Shown here piece by piece: positions 13,239 to 26,683 of a DNA stretch of 64,000 nt. The notes below the pieces were generated by a model, which was not told the origin of the DNA, searched no databases, and saw only the letters and a list, made by a program, of their open reading frames with translations. The DNA is taken from assembly GCA_905331475.1 (NCBI GenBank), contig CAJNYU010002681.1, positions 249,633 through 313,632 on the forward strand, in the 5' to 3' direction. Source of the DNA: Rotaria socialis. Lineage: Eukaryota > Rotifera > Eurotatoria > Philodinida > Philodinidae. How positions within the stretch are numbered: the stretch's first letter is position 1; the number at the start of each line of letters is the position of its first letter. Made by a program: the position numbers and the translations under genes.

Positions 13239-16200
13239 ATGTCTGAGCCATTCGATGCATTTCCAACTTGTCCACCGATACCAACTGGTGGAGATCATAC
13301 AAATGTTGATTCATCAGCAACAGCAAATACTCCTATATCAGACTTTCGACGGAATGAAGCTCGGCCAATAGTATCTGACGATTGTAAGTGATGAAAATCG
13401 ATTTGGCTTTATTCTTTAGTTTTACATATTAAAAGCATTTGATTTGCATTTTAATTTACATATAGATCGACATAAATCGATATATCATCAACCGAGTTTA
13501 ACAACATATGGTCCAAACGAAAGACGTCGTAAACGTCATCGTCGGTCACGACAACCCATAGGGCAGAATGACTCGTCATTCAAACCAGTAACATCTGATG
13601 GAACGAATGATTCCGAACCCCGTAAAATAAAAAATTGCTTTTTTTCTGAAATTTACAATAGTAAAAACCTATTTTTTTTCTATGAAGAAAGTCCCGGTGC
13701 ACGTGTTCAATTTTTGCTTGGCGATGAAGATCAAGAATTTGATGATGAAGAACATAAACCTCATGATTTATTTATTGAATTAAATGAATTAGTAGCTGAT
13801 AGAGAAAAACTCAATGAATCTGGTGAACCAGTTGATCACGGTTGGAAAGAAACTGCTAGGTAGAATAGAATATATTTTTCTCATCTAAGAAAAGCAATAA
13901 GAAAAAAAAGCATTCATTTATACGCGTCTCTTTCAGATGGGTAAAATTTGAAGAAGACGTTGAAAGTGGTGGTCGATGGAGTAAACCACATGTTGCTACA
14001 TTATCATTACATTCATTACTTGAACTACGAAATTTTATCTCAAAAGGAAGCATCATACTTGATATGCATGCTGATCAATTACCTGTTATTGCTGGTTGGT
14101 AACCGATTATCTTTAAATGAATAGTAATTTGTATGAATTATGTTCTTAATTAGATATGATTCTTGATGATTTGATTGCTAATGATTTATTGACAGCAGAT
14201 AAACGTTTTATTGTACGTAATGCACTTCTTTTGAAACATGTCCATCAGGTATGTTTATTTTGATTTTCACACATGAATGATTTCATATAAAAAACAATAT
14301 GATATTTAGCATGAGAAAGAATTTCATCGACAATTACACTCACAAGAAATAAAAAAACCGTTACCATTTACACGTTCATTAGCAGAATTCTCACGAAATC
14401 GTTCACAGAAAGATGTAACTGCACCAAATCCTGAACAAGCAGCATTAACATCAACTGCGAGTAGCTCAGTTTTAGCAACAAATCCAAGTCAATCACCAAC
14501 ACATACTGTTAAATGTAAGACTTAAAATAAAAGCGAAAGAATTTATCATAAAAAAGAAGTACTCAAATATTTCATAATAGCAACAGGTCAAACATCTGTA
14601 GACAAATTTCTGTCAGGTATTTTTTATTTATTTATTTATTTATTCATGCGTATCCCGTTTGTCGCACCATGTTTCGTTTGTATGTGAGCATATTTTACAC
14701 TTAGTCCTTCCTTATGTTTTCTGATTGTAATCAGCGATGCGCTTTCCATTATTTGACCTTCCCTTGTGAGCTGTTCTCACGCCACGCATAAAAGCACTAA
14801 AAGAAGAAAAAAACTCCCGAATAGTTATTGTGCATGAGAATGATAATTTTTCCATCCAAAAATGAAACGTTAATGAATTTGAAAATAGATAATTATGAAT
14901 TTCATGAATAAACAAAATTAAGAATTATTTTAGTCGCTATTGGTGAGCAATCAAAGCCAAAATTAAGTGAAAATGACGAATCTACTGTCGGTTTACCAAC
15001 TGCTGAATCACGTGTTAAAGTAAAAAGGATAAATAAAAAAGTTCTTTGAGTATTTAATCGGTCACTGTGTTTCTAATAGATCAATTTGCATTTTATGAAA
15101 AAAGTTCCAGCAAATGCTGAAGCTACAAATGTTTTAGTTGGTGCTGTAGATTATCTTCAAGCGCCAATCTATGCATTTGTTCGTCTAGCAAAAGGCGTAA
15201 CATTACCTGATCTTGTTGAAGTTGCATTACCAACACGTTTTCTGTTTGTTCTTCTTGGACCATGTAATGAACATTTACGTTATCATGAAGTTGGACGTTC
15301 CATAGCCACATTAATGGCCGATGAAGTATGTACATATACATATAGTTGGCAGAAAAATAAATTCCATTCTAATGTTGCTTTACAATTTCATTTTAGATTT
15401 TTCATGATATCGCTTATCGAGCACGCAACCGAGATGATTTACTTGCAGGTGACTAAGAAAGGTGATGTAGTTAAGAAATAGTTAGCGTAAATAAAAAATA
15501 TCGAATAAGAAATAGATCGAGAACTATGAAATATCGACGAACAAAAAAAAATGAAAATGCTTTAAAATTTGATATGTCTAGGTATTGATGATTTTCTTGA
15601 TCATGTCACGGTATTACCACCAGGCGAATGGGATCCTACAACACGTATTGAACCGCCGAAAAGTGTACCAAATAAAGTAAAATCAAGATATATGTTTTCA
15701 GTCAACTTTCGAATATTTAAATGAAATCAATTATAGGAAGACAGACTGGAACGAAACAAAGCCAATGGTCTTCCGCAGATGGCTGTAACGGAACATGTTG
15801 AACATGAATTTGATCCATCACTAGCTCGAACAGGAAGGTTCGTTAGGCATATTCAATTTAAAAAAATAAAAGAAATCATTCATTTTTGTTCGTATTTTGT
15901 TTTTGTATATTAGATTTTGTGGTGGTCTTATCGATGATATAAAACGTAAAGCACCATTCTATATCTCAGATTTTACGGAGGGTATATCATTTCAATCAGT
16001 TGCGGCAATTATTTTTCTTTATTTTGCTTGTTTATCCCCCATTATTACATTCGGCGGTCTTTTAAGTAAAGCAACTGATAATAATATGGTATTTAATAAA
16101 TACTGATAGGTTTTTGAAATGATAGAAACTTCTTTTTCTTTCAAGGCTGCAATTGAAAGTCTTCTATCGGGCGCCATATGTGGTATTTTATATCATTTAT

Positions 16201-19200
16201 TTGCTGGGCAACCATTGACCATCTTAGGCAGTACAGGTCCTGTACTTGTTTTTGAAACCATTGTCAATCATTTTTGCACGTAAGATCGTAACAGAAATTT
16301 CTTCTTTTTGCTTTCTTTTAAACGAAAAATAATTTAATATTAATTGTAGAACTCATGGATATGACTATATGAATTTTCGTTGTTGGATTGGTCTATGGAC
16401 AGCAACGATATTATTTATTATGGTTATTACCGATGCAAGTTATCTTGTGAAATATATAACAAGATTTACAGGTTAGTTGCTCTTTTTTTTCCTTTTTTTT
16501 ATAGATGAATTCGTTTATTAAATAAAATTATAAATATATTCGAAAATGATCACGGAGAGTTCATTGCATTTTATTTATTCAAGCATGATTTCTTTTGATG
16601 AATATTCTATGAGAATATAAATATATTAATGAATAAATGAATGAAATGTATCAAAATAGGTAAAGAAAAGAAGCGAAGAAAATAGACAGATCATTTCTAG
16701 CGTGACTTAATTCAACGCTTAGATGTGTTATGTTTCAGCATTTTTTTGTTTTTTCTTGTTTTGTTTTTCTAATATGACTCAACCTAATCAGATCATAATA
16801 GATTAATACTATGAAATAATGAGTAGCTCGAGAATTGAAAAATTTTTGTTCAATCAATCTAAAGATTTTCACAATAGTAATTCTCTATCAAAATTTTAAG
16901 TAATCCAATCGTCGTTCTACGAACTCCATTGGGATTTCTCGGCGACATATTTATTTATAGAAAAACGAACAAAAAATTTTCTAAGGAATAAACTTTCATT
17001 TGATATATTTCTTTTTATCATTTCTCTAGAGGAAAGTTTCGCTGCTCTTATCGGCATTATATTTATCTATGAAGCTTTTGATAAAATGATTGAAATTAAT
17101 CATAATCAACCTGTTCGATTACATACTGTTGAAACTTTACCATTAAATTGTACTTGTATAAAATCTGATGGCGCAGTGAATTGGACAGAAACAAAGACAA
17201 TAAGCGTAAAGATACTTTTTTATTTTTATTTTGGAAAATGAAATTTTCTTCTTGCAAATTCAGAAATGCTTCCAAGACAAAGCTTACAATTTTATTGGTT
17301 CACAATGTGATAGTTTAAGTACAAAAGCATATGTCCCAGATGTATTTTTCTTCTCAATTCTTCTATTTGCATCAACATTTATATTAGCATATACATTAAA
17401 AAACTTCAAGTTTTCTCGATTTTTATCGATGGGTGTTCGTATTCGATTCTTTTTATTTCTTCTGAAACTCCTATTGTTGCTAAATTCTTATTTAGATTCG
17501 TTCAAGAGTGAGCGACTTTGGTGTTGTCTTAGCTATATTTATTAACGTATTTTTTGATTATTTAATGGGTCTTGATACACCAAAATTAAGTGTTCCAAAG
17601 AATTTTGCCACAACGAAACCAGGCCGAGGTTGGATTATAAATCCATTCGGAAAAAATCCTCCTTACATTTGGTTTGCTGCAATATTGCCAGCACTATTAG
17701 CTACAATACTTATTTTTATGGATCAACAAATTACAGCAGTTATTATAAATCGAAAAGAAAATAAACTTAAAGTAATTTGAATGATAATTGTGATTCATAA
17801 CAAAGAAAAAAACGATTCTTTATTGTTTTACTGTTTTATTTTTTGTAAATAGAAAGGATGCGGTTATCATCTAGATCTATTGATTGTAACAATATGTATT
17901 GTTATTAATTCTATACTGGGTCTTCCATGGTTTGTAGCAGCTACTGTACTTTCAATTAATCATGTCATTGCACTCAAACTTGAATCTGAAACAGCAGCTC
18001 CAGGTGAAAAACCAAAATTTTTAGGTGTTCAAGAACAACGCCTCACTGGTTTTGTTGTATTTCTATTTATTGGTCTTTCGGTATTTTTAACAAAACTCTT
18101 AGGCTTTATACCAATGCCAGTACTTTATGGAGTTTTTCTTTATATGGGTATATCATCAATGAAAGAAATACAATTAATATCACGTATATTATTAATCTTA
18201 ATGCCTGAAAAATATCAACCAGATTATGTTTATCTTCGTCATGTTCGAACAAGTCGTGTACATATATTTACATTGATACAATTAAGTTGTTTAGTTCTAT
18301 TATGGACGATAAAATCAATCAAAAGTATATCAATATTATTTCCCATTATGGTTTTAGCATTAGTTGGTGCAAGAAAAGCCATGGATTATATATTTACACA
18401 GCGTGAACTTGAATATTTAGATGATATTATGCCAGAAGTTGTTAAGAAAGAAATTGAAGAAAGACGAAATAGTGTTATTGATGAATCGGATTTAGATGGA
18501 AAGGTTTGTTTAGCTTCATTAATTAAGATTTAGAGAAAATTTCGTTTTTAATAACAGTATTTTGAGAATCAATGTAAAAATGTTGCATGAACTTCGATGT
18601 CTCGAATTCTGTTGAAGAGATAAGGTTTTCATGTGTCCCATATAGAATGTATTACATAAATACTTGTGTAACAGTTAATCTATATCTTCAAATAAAAGGC
18701 AAATATCTTAATTCTCTTTCACCAAAGAAATTCGTTCGAACATATATTTTAAGCAGACAAACAAGCAAAAGAGTCTGACGCGATACCGTATAAACGATAT
18801 TAGTTAAGATAGGATACGGCTCAATTTCAAAAATAGACAACCGATGCTTTATTTTTGAGCTGTAAGTTGCAAAATTGAATGTTTAATTAAACTTTACATG
18901 TTGTTAAATTTCTTGTAGGCTAAGATGAATTCATTTTATACAAATGCTATCGTTCGTTGTAATTAATACTTACATTTAGAGAGAAAGAGAGAGAGAGACA
19001 TCCGAAAAACATCGCTGATAGGACCATGTACTCAAGATAAACATTGGGTTTTTTTCTCTAAAAGAGAGATAAACATTTCTTCACCTGTTTTGCTGAACAT
19101 TCAACAAGATCGTAGAAGAACGGAATGACTGAGCTTTAAAGTCATAAAATAAAGATTAAACATGCAAGAAGTACTTTGATATCATTCACAATATGTAGTC

Positions 19201-19965
19201 TGCTACTAATTCATGAGTTTCTAGAGCATATGCTTTTTAATCCTACGGATTATCGCGTTTCATTTATAATTTATTTTAAATTAAAAACTTCTTTAAATAA
19301 TTAGAGACTGTTGTATTTTTTAGTCAAGGCCTTTTTATTATTAATGTTTTTTGAACTTTTTCTAGAACCATGAATCAGTCACAATTGATAATGGCGGAAT
19401 TCGTACAGCAGCTAGCGATAGTGTAGCAATGAAAGGACCAACAAAAAATGTTAAAGTAATTATTGATTATTTCGTCTTTGTTTCCTCATCAAATATTTCT
19501 TCGGTTTGTTTTACCTCTACAGATTGATCCGTCAACAGGTGTCATCAATTTTTCTGAAGAAGTTGGTAAAACATCAATGTGGAAATCAATATCGAAGACA
19601 AAAGATAAAGAATCAACAGCGCCCGAAAGAAAAGAACATCAAAAACAGTCAACAACTGATAAACCATCACGTGGATCAGCTTTGAAAAAAAAGTTCTTAT
19701 TTTAATTAATAAAAACCAATTCAACATTGATAGTTCTTTTTTTTTTGATTTTAGAATCCGTAAATTAAGTATAAGTTTGCTTGGTCCAGATGAAGAGCGT
19801 CCATTGGTAGCTCCTTCGCATGAACTAACACTTACTCCATTAAATCAACAACTACCGTCTATCGTAGTTCAACAGCCAGACGCATCAATACCAAATGATA
19901 ATTCTGATCAACGTCAACGAACTAGCTCAAATACGAGCAATAATAATGAGACAACAAAAATGTGA
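13239..19965 (+). CDS. SLC4-family Na+-coupled bicarbonate cotransporter
   Basis: Plasma-membrane transporter moving HCO3-/CO3(2-) with Na+, for pH control. 22 exons close in frame to 1240 residues: 13239-13383, 13466-13621, 13688-13859, 13937-14094, 14154-14248, 14310-14514, 14581-14616, 14934-15019, 15080-15325, 15397-15448, 15582-15676, 15737-15837, 15914-16088, 16146-16279, 16350-16471, 17030-17205, 17264-17434, 17496-17771, 17853-18503, 19366-19455, 19523-19692, 19755-19965. Seen: basic RRRKRHRR near the N terminus, band-3 cytoplasmic domain ([27 protein letters not shown]), VLPPGEWDP, then a membrane domain with [30 protein letters not shown], a KLKK stilbene-site motif across exons 18/19, and [13 protein letters not shown]. 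This matches NBCe1/NBC3-type members better than anion exchangers. The ion stoichiometry cannot be read. Introns 15 (558 bases) and 19 (862 bases) are long for this window. Retaining the last intron would give a shorter tail. Confidence 0.95.
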
Positions 19966-21703
19966 TGAAACTTTTTTTCTCTTTGTTTTCTTTCTTTCTT
20001 TTTAATTTCCAATGTCGAACTTATTTTTACCCTCAGATAGTTGTAAGAAGCAGTGATCAATTTATGTTTTTCTTTTTATTTAATTTCGAGAACAAAATTC
20101 TTCATGACAAGCAGCGCATGCATACGTCTTTCTTGATAAAGACTAATGAAATTCACGCGTGACATGTATGAAAAACTCAGTAGACATTTATTTTATCAGT
20201 TTATACCATCTCTCTCTCTCTCTCTCTGTTTCTTCCATTTTTATTTATAGAATCATTTTTCCTTATCTTTATGTACTAATGAGTAACCGTTTGTCTATCT
20301 GCTTTCAATAGTTTATATGTGTGTGTATGTTCGTATCTAATAAGTTGTATTGTTTAGTTTGGTTTTCGTTGTCTGCCTTGTGCTGGCCGCATTAACAATT
20401 TATTTGTAAAACTAAATGAAAACATTTAAAAAAATCATGACGAGAAAAGGTTAGCAGAAACTATAACACTATTTTATAGCCTAGTAACTCATAATGTCTT
20501 TATGATTTGCATCGCTAAATAAATATATGAGAAAAATATATTTCAAATTACTATATTGTACAGCCCTATTTCCACTGTTATGTACTAGAATAATAGTTTG
20601 ATCATATCTGTATTTCACGCACAAGGACATGTACGTAAATCGATTGATTAATATTTGTTTTCCCAAACATTCATATTGTGAATTTACTCATCATATCACC
20701 CACAAAAACACGATAAAGTCAAAAAATATTTGCACGCATAAATGGCAAACACCTTTTTTTTGTAATGGTTTTTCTTCAGTTCGAATCAAATGAGTTAATG
20801 GAAGTATTGAACATAGATAACAATATTTTATTACTATCACAGAAATAAAATATTTTTTTATTTTCTAAGGGTGAACTGATGTATAATAGTTACTATAGAA
20901 AAACATAAATATACTTAATTTTAGTGTTTTAACATGAATATGAATCTGTTCAGAATTCATACTATTTACATGATACGCGAGATGGTGAAATAAGTATTCA
21001 TTTCGATTGCTATAAACTATTATCCAATGTAATCTTTTAAATACTATCGGTAGATAATCATATAAAACATTTAAATAGTATTCTATGATGAATACATATT
21101 TCATTGAACTTCATGGATTCATATGAGAAATATTCGACGTTTTTATCTTATATGTATATCGGCGAATCATTTTAAAGATAAATCAAATAACGAACAGTAG
21201 GGAAATCTATATATTTATAAGCGAGTTATCATGTTCTGAGAATCTCTCCTTGGTTTTTATGGCATGATCGGTTCTCCACAATCTTCAATCATAAAATCTT
21301 TAAAGTTGGGTAAAAAACTATATTTATAGATCTAATTAGCTATTTAATTTCCTTTTTGAAATTGATAAGAAGACTCTATGTTCTCAGTGAGTTTTTTTTA
21401 TAGTGTGCTGTTTACCGGAAGAGCAGACATGTCAAGAGCTTCGTAGGACAAATTCTTTCACGTGCACCTGTCGGCTTCGTTATATATTCACGTCACAACG
21501 TATCATTGAATTTCCGTTTCATGAATGATAACTATGTACGGGAACCACTGGCTACTGCACAGATAAACAAAAGTTCAACACTCGACTTGTCTTAATGTTC
21601 CGAACAATTTATGTTTGTCATTTGACAAAAAAAATCATCCTATATTTACCATCGAGAAAACAGTCCTAACACAAATTCTCTTTATCAAAAAAAAAGACAA
21701 TCA
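19966..21703. other. Intergenic, with a short (TC)n run
   Basis: 3' flank of the SLC4 gene and of the convergent L21 gene. A TC dinucleotide run lies at about 20209-20226. No gene recognised. Confidence 0.5.
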
Positions 21704-22432
21704 TCATGAATCCGACTGATTGGTTCCTGGTATTGGTCCAAGTAGTTCAATGTTTGTGATACGAATCATAGTCAATGGATCCCTCCAAACTATAAAAGAA
21801 AACGGTTAAGTTTTCTTATGATAATCATAAAATTTTACATACGTAAATTTCTATCACCAACTTTTTTCTTTCTTGGTGCATACCAATATTCCATTTGAGT
21901 TTGTGATAAAGTTTTTTCAATGACAATTCCTTCAACTCGAACGAAATGTGGATTAAGAATAGGTCGTCCAACGACTGTAAAATCTGAACTACCAACAAGA
22001 AGAACCTTAAAACGAAAACGAAAACGAAAATAATTATTTTTCTTATCATTTTCTATTCAATTAGAGAAACTAACTTTTTCAAATCGAATTCGATCACCAA
22101 TTGTTGGATGAAATTCATCAACTTTACAAATAATATCTTCTGTTGTGACTTTTCTTTGTTCATTACCAATTTGAATCACAGCAAATAGTCGACGATGAAA
22201 TTTATCCTTAACAAGATTATTTACGTTAGTATACAATTGCTGAACTTCCTTATCGTGGTGAACATTATCGGGAACGAATTTTCTGTATAAAATAAAAAGC
22301 GAAGTTTGTTTTTTCTCGTCTGTTGAATTCAATAAGAAAACCTTACGGGATAGTTCGCACGAACATTGAATGTTGTTGAAAGATTGATCTCTGCTTTACC
22401 AATAGAGATAAACATCTTGTTATAGTATTCAT
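21704..22432 (-). CDS. MRPL21: Mitochondrial ribosomal protein bL21m
   Basis: Large-subunit protein of the mitochondrial ribosome. Four exons (22347-22432, 22075-22282, 21843-22005, 21704-21789) close in frame to 180 residues. The upstream ATG at 22432 was chosen because the splice phase of exon 2 demands that frame. It gives a presequence rich in Arg/Lys/Ser with no acidic residue (MNTITRCLSLLVKQRS), as expected for mitochondrial import. The L21 core is visible: FAVIQIGNEQRKVT, then GDRIRFEKVLLVGS, VVGRPIL, VRVEGIVIEKT, ending with PLTMIRITNIELLGPI. Length fits mitochondrial L21. It sits 168 bases downstream of the WDR45B stop codon on the same strand. Confidence 0.9.
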
Positions 22433-22600
22433 CTCAAAGAACAAAAAGAAAGAATTTCATTTATTAACATCTGGCTTCAAACAAAATCACAATTATAATC
22501 GAATCGATGATGTTGATATTTTGTTTATACACAACGAGAGAGAAAAAAATAAACAAATAGGATAAATATATAGTTCGTATTACACTTGAAAACTTCTTAA

Positions 22601-24368
22601 TTAAATCGCTGTAGCACCAATAAGACTCGAACCATCTTCACCCACTTCAAGAAATTGCCGACATTGATCTTGTATGCATTCACCTTTCGGTGTAATTAAA
22701 AAACGAGAATATGAGCCGTCAGAACAAAGAGCTTTAGAAATAAATAACAAAAAAAAACAAATGATTTCATAATCTAACGAGAAACAAATACGACATACCA
22801 ATCACTGTTTTATTAGCATCTGAATTAGGACCAAATGCGCAAATACTGCTCGTATTTTCTGGTAGATGAAATTTGCAAGAACTCCATTGTGAATTAAAAT
22901 ACTTGGGTAAAAATGCTACAGCACTGCTTTTCAAAACAAACTCAATAAAACAAAAAACATTTCGAAAAATAACAACAAAAACAAACCTTGCTGAACGTGT
23001 TTTATTCTTATTTGATTCTTCTATATAAAAAATATGTACCGTTGAATGATCACTGGATACACATAAAAGTGTTGAATCTTGATTAAAATTTATACTAAAA
23101 GCGAAAAAAAAATAAAATTATGAATCAAAATTTACCTAAAAACCTATTACCAGTAAATTGTTGCATGATGAGCACCACGTCTTAGCTCATTCAGTAATTG
23201 ACTTGTGTCTGTATCAAATATTCTTATCAAAGTTCCCTATAATTTTACGATAATAATAAATTTCAAAACAAATTATGACAATTCAATACTTTTTCAGAGG
23301 CAGTAGCTAATCGTGTACCAGTCATATTCATAGCAAGATCTATAAGTTTAACATTATTATTTGGTTATTTCAATCATCAACAAAACTTACACATAATAGA
23401 TGCTTCATGTGCATGAATTTCCACAACAGGTTTTTCTGTTGCAGCTAAATCAACTAAACAAACTTGACCAATTGTTCGACTAGGATAAGCTATAAATGAT
23501 TTTGAACCCGATGGACATACAACGCAAAGACCTATTGGAATTGATTGATGAAATTGCAAACGAAAAAATAGAAAATTTCAATAAATAAATGTATTCGTAC
23601 CACGAGTATTAGTACACGTTTCAAAAACATGTAACTGTTGAGGATTTTGTGTAAACGTGTAAACTTTGATCATTGTTTCAAGAATAACAATAATTCTAGC
23701 CGAATACGAAGAAAATTTTTTGTATTCGTTTCGTTTGAAAATAGAGTGTTTTTCATGCATACCTATCTCGACGTAAACGAACACCTTTCACCTCTGTTGA
23801 AAATTCAAGTTCAATAACGATACGTTTCTTTGCATCATCCCAAATCATCACTGTTAAAAAGAAGAAAAAATGTACAATCATCTTTCATCTCTTTGATGAT
23901 TGCCTAATAGCATAACTCCGAGATCAAAGTGTAATTTTTTTGTTTTGTAAAACATTTATCATATTTCAACAAAAATTCATTGTATTCATTATTGTTGTGC
24001 TTTCGTATTACTAACCTTTTGATGGAGAATATTTAGGTGATTTTCCACCACCAACCAGTGCAACATAGTTACATCGAAATAACATTTCTACTTGTCCAAT
24101 ACCACCATCTCCGAAATCTACAAAAAAAAATGAATATAATGCTAGAAACAAACATGAACTTTTAGGCTTTACCTTGCCGTTGTGTTTGACGCAGTGGATC
24201 TGCATTATATATACGAAAACCATTTTCAAGACCACACGCAAAACAATCTACAGATGATTTCTTTAACTAAAGATAAGAAAATAAATATTATTAAATCTTA
24301 CTAGCATCTTGATTGAAGCCAACAAAAAGTAGGCCATCTTTGGCCGATTTTACACTGCCGAGATTCAT
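22601..24368 (-). CDS. WDR45B: WIPI3-type PROPPIN (WDR45B homologue)
   Basis: Seven-bladed beta-propeller that binds PI3P/PI(3,5)P2 and acts in autophagosome formation. 11 exons close in frame to 356 residues (human is about 344): 24302-24368, 24173-24247, 24016-24117, 23763-23850, 23601-23695, 23391-23531, 23290-23339, 23151-23236, 22987-23094, 22799-22926, 22601-22731. Seen in order: [11 protein letters not shown] near the N terminus, [75 protein letters not shown], the lipid-binding motif LRRG at about residues 224-227, [26 protein letters not shown], and [17 protein letters not shown]. Exon 10 has two possible acceptors three bases apart, both in frame. The match to WDR45B is closer than to WDR45. 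Confidence 0.95.
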
Positions 24369-25895
24369 CTCATTCAATATGGCATGAGACAATACTTGGA
24401 TTATAATTCTTGTCGAATATTATTAGTTGCATATATGAAAAGAATTATTTTACATATTTGTTCATCAAACACACCAATCAAAATAGAAGGAAAGAGATGG
24501 CGTATCAAAATACAGAGCATGCTAGGATGATAAATAATATCGTTTTTGTGGATTTCTCTTGTTGTCACTGATACTGTTCGAGATTTGGTGTCATTATATT
24601 TCATGAACAATGACACCTCACTTATTTCATTTTGGCCCAAAGATTATTATGTCATATTCAATCATTCTAATTTACACCCATACCCATATTAGCGACAATG
24701 ATCGTTTACCAGATAGAAATGCAATTTCAATGTTTATTGTTGTTACTTTTCTAGGTCTGGCTGAAACGTTGTTATGCATAGGCAAATAATCTATGGCTTA
24801 TTCAAAATGCAATAATACAAGTCGTAATTAGAGTAGTCACTTGCTTAAATTGTAGCTTAGTTTATTAAAAGTGCACCATGATTCTCAAATATATACCAGA
24901 AGTGTCTTAACTTAAACCCTCGGCTCACACACTGCTTTTCTCGTGTATGTTGTCGACGTTAAGTGCATGAAAACAAATGAGTTAATTCGAAAGCGTATGG
25001 TATGGGTTTGAAAATCTCTTTATCTAGTTTCGATTGCGACAAAAGTTAACTAAACAGTTTTTCTCTACTGATTACACGATTAAAAAAAATCAAATTTATT
25101 TTATGACATGCAATCCAGTTTCTTTTCATTTCCTGTACGATTATACCCTTGAATCAGCTGTAAGTATCTGTGTAGAAGAAACCAATATGTATATAAGCAG
25201 ATCCTAATTTTTGTAAATATTGAAAATTAACGTCGATCTTTTGATCATTGATGGTAAATACTAGTGGTATGTAAACATTGGCCAGCTCAACTGATGAACG
25301 ACACAATTAATGCTATTCTACTGTTAGTATAAGGTTGAAAATTCAGCTTCGATCAATGATGAAGATCGATATCATTCATTTAAATTGAATATAGTAAATC
25401 AACCGTCAGTACAGAATCGAGCATCGATTGTTTGAAACACTTTTATTTATCTGAATATGTGATCTTCATGGATTTCAAGCTGATTTTAATTCTAAAAAGT
25501 TCTGTTCAATATTTGATTTTGTTGCAGAAAGTCAAAGAATAGAACGAGCATACTTCGAAAGACAAGATGTTGGTTTTTTTCGTCTTGCTAATAGTGATGA
25601 GTGTGCGACAACAGTGAACTATCGAGATTTAAAGTTGCAGTTGATGGGGATTGAATTCATTTATTTTATTCTTATCTCTGTCTTACTCGGATGAGACTTA
25701 ATGTCAATCATAAAAATAAAAATATATTATCTATCACTCGATAGAACACCATAAGTTGTGTATGCAAGATGAAAAGAGTTATCTTCACGTTTGAATGAGC
25801 TAGAACAGATTTGACAAAAGGAAAAGCCTCCAAAAATTAGCATATATCATATTCAAGTGCCGAGCAGAAGTAGGGGAGAAATAGAACTCACACTT
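24369..25895. other. Intergenic, nothing recognised
   Basis: 5' flank of WDR45B and AT-rich DNA. No ORF with coding character or splice context. Confidence 0.5.
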
Positions 25896-26121
25896 CCCAG
25901 GTCGAACAGTTCGACCTGGAAACGGCCGGTTCCGATCAATTCCTACCGGAAAGCACCTGAACTTAGCAGGAATCCGCCGGGAAAGTTCGGCTATATTTTT
26001 CACCGGAATACTGCTTCCATGTTCCAGCGGTTTTCCGTGTTTTCCTGCAGGATATGGTGACTTTTCCGCATATTTCCTGGAGTATCCTACGGGATCCGGT
26101 GGCAGGAATGTTTGACCTGGG
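25896..26121. mobile_element. GC-rich element with CCCAGGTC/GACCTGGG inverted ends
   Basis: A 226-base GC-rich island in AT-rich DNA. It begins CCCAGGTCGAA and ends TTTGACCTGGG, so the ends are inverted repeats. The left end is itself a near-perfect hairpin (10-base arms round a 3-base loop, 25897-25919). The interior repeats degenerate motifs such as TTCCTACCGG, GCCGGG, CACCGGAA and GGCAGGAA. No ORF. It resembles a non-autonomous inverted-repeat element; I see no clear target-site duplication. A second GC-rich block with the same CCCAGGT termini lies near 62.6-62.9 kb. Confidence 0.55.
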
Positions 26122-26683
26122 TCTCGTTGGAAATCAATTAAAATGAATCAGCTTTTTGATAATTTTCAATTGATCTATGAATGATTCAAATCGTTTATTT
26201 TCCCGTTTGATGGTATCTTTTGTTTCACATTTTCGTAAAAACCTAAAAAATGCATCGTTTGTCAAACACAAATTAGTCTCTATACGGTTTTAAGCATACT
26301 GATATATTGTACTTCTCTGTCTCTGTGGACAATTTTTGCAAATAAGAACAATATATCTATTGATATCTCAAGTTAAAGCACACTAAAATATGAATTATAC
26401 TATATTAGCTATCATGGAACTAAACATTACCAAATCATGCATCAAAAAGATGTCACTAACTATCGCATTTTATAAAAAACGCAGCATCAAGAACCAATTG
26501 TAAAATACTTATTATAGGTTGAAAAATCGCAAAAAGCTACTCGTGATTGAGAAAGTATGATTCATTGATCATAAGCATAGTTTTTGTATTTTACTCAGTA
26601 TATGTGTTGATTGTTACATACAGAGCTAAAACCCATTTTCTCGACAAAATAATTATTTTCCCAATTTGTTAATATCTGCAAAA
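26122..26683. other. Intergenic / promoter region of the FAM114A-like gene
   Basis: AT-rich DNA between the GC-rich element and the next gene. No specific promoter motif is supported. Confidence 0.45.
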
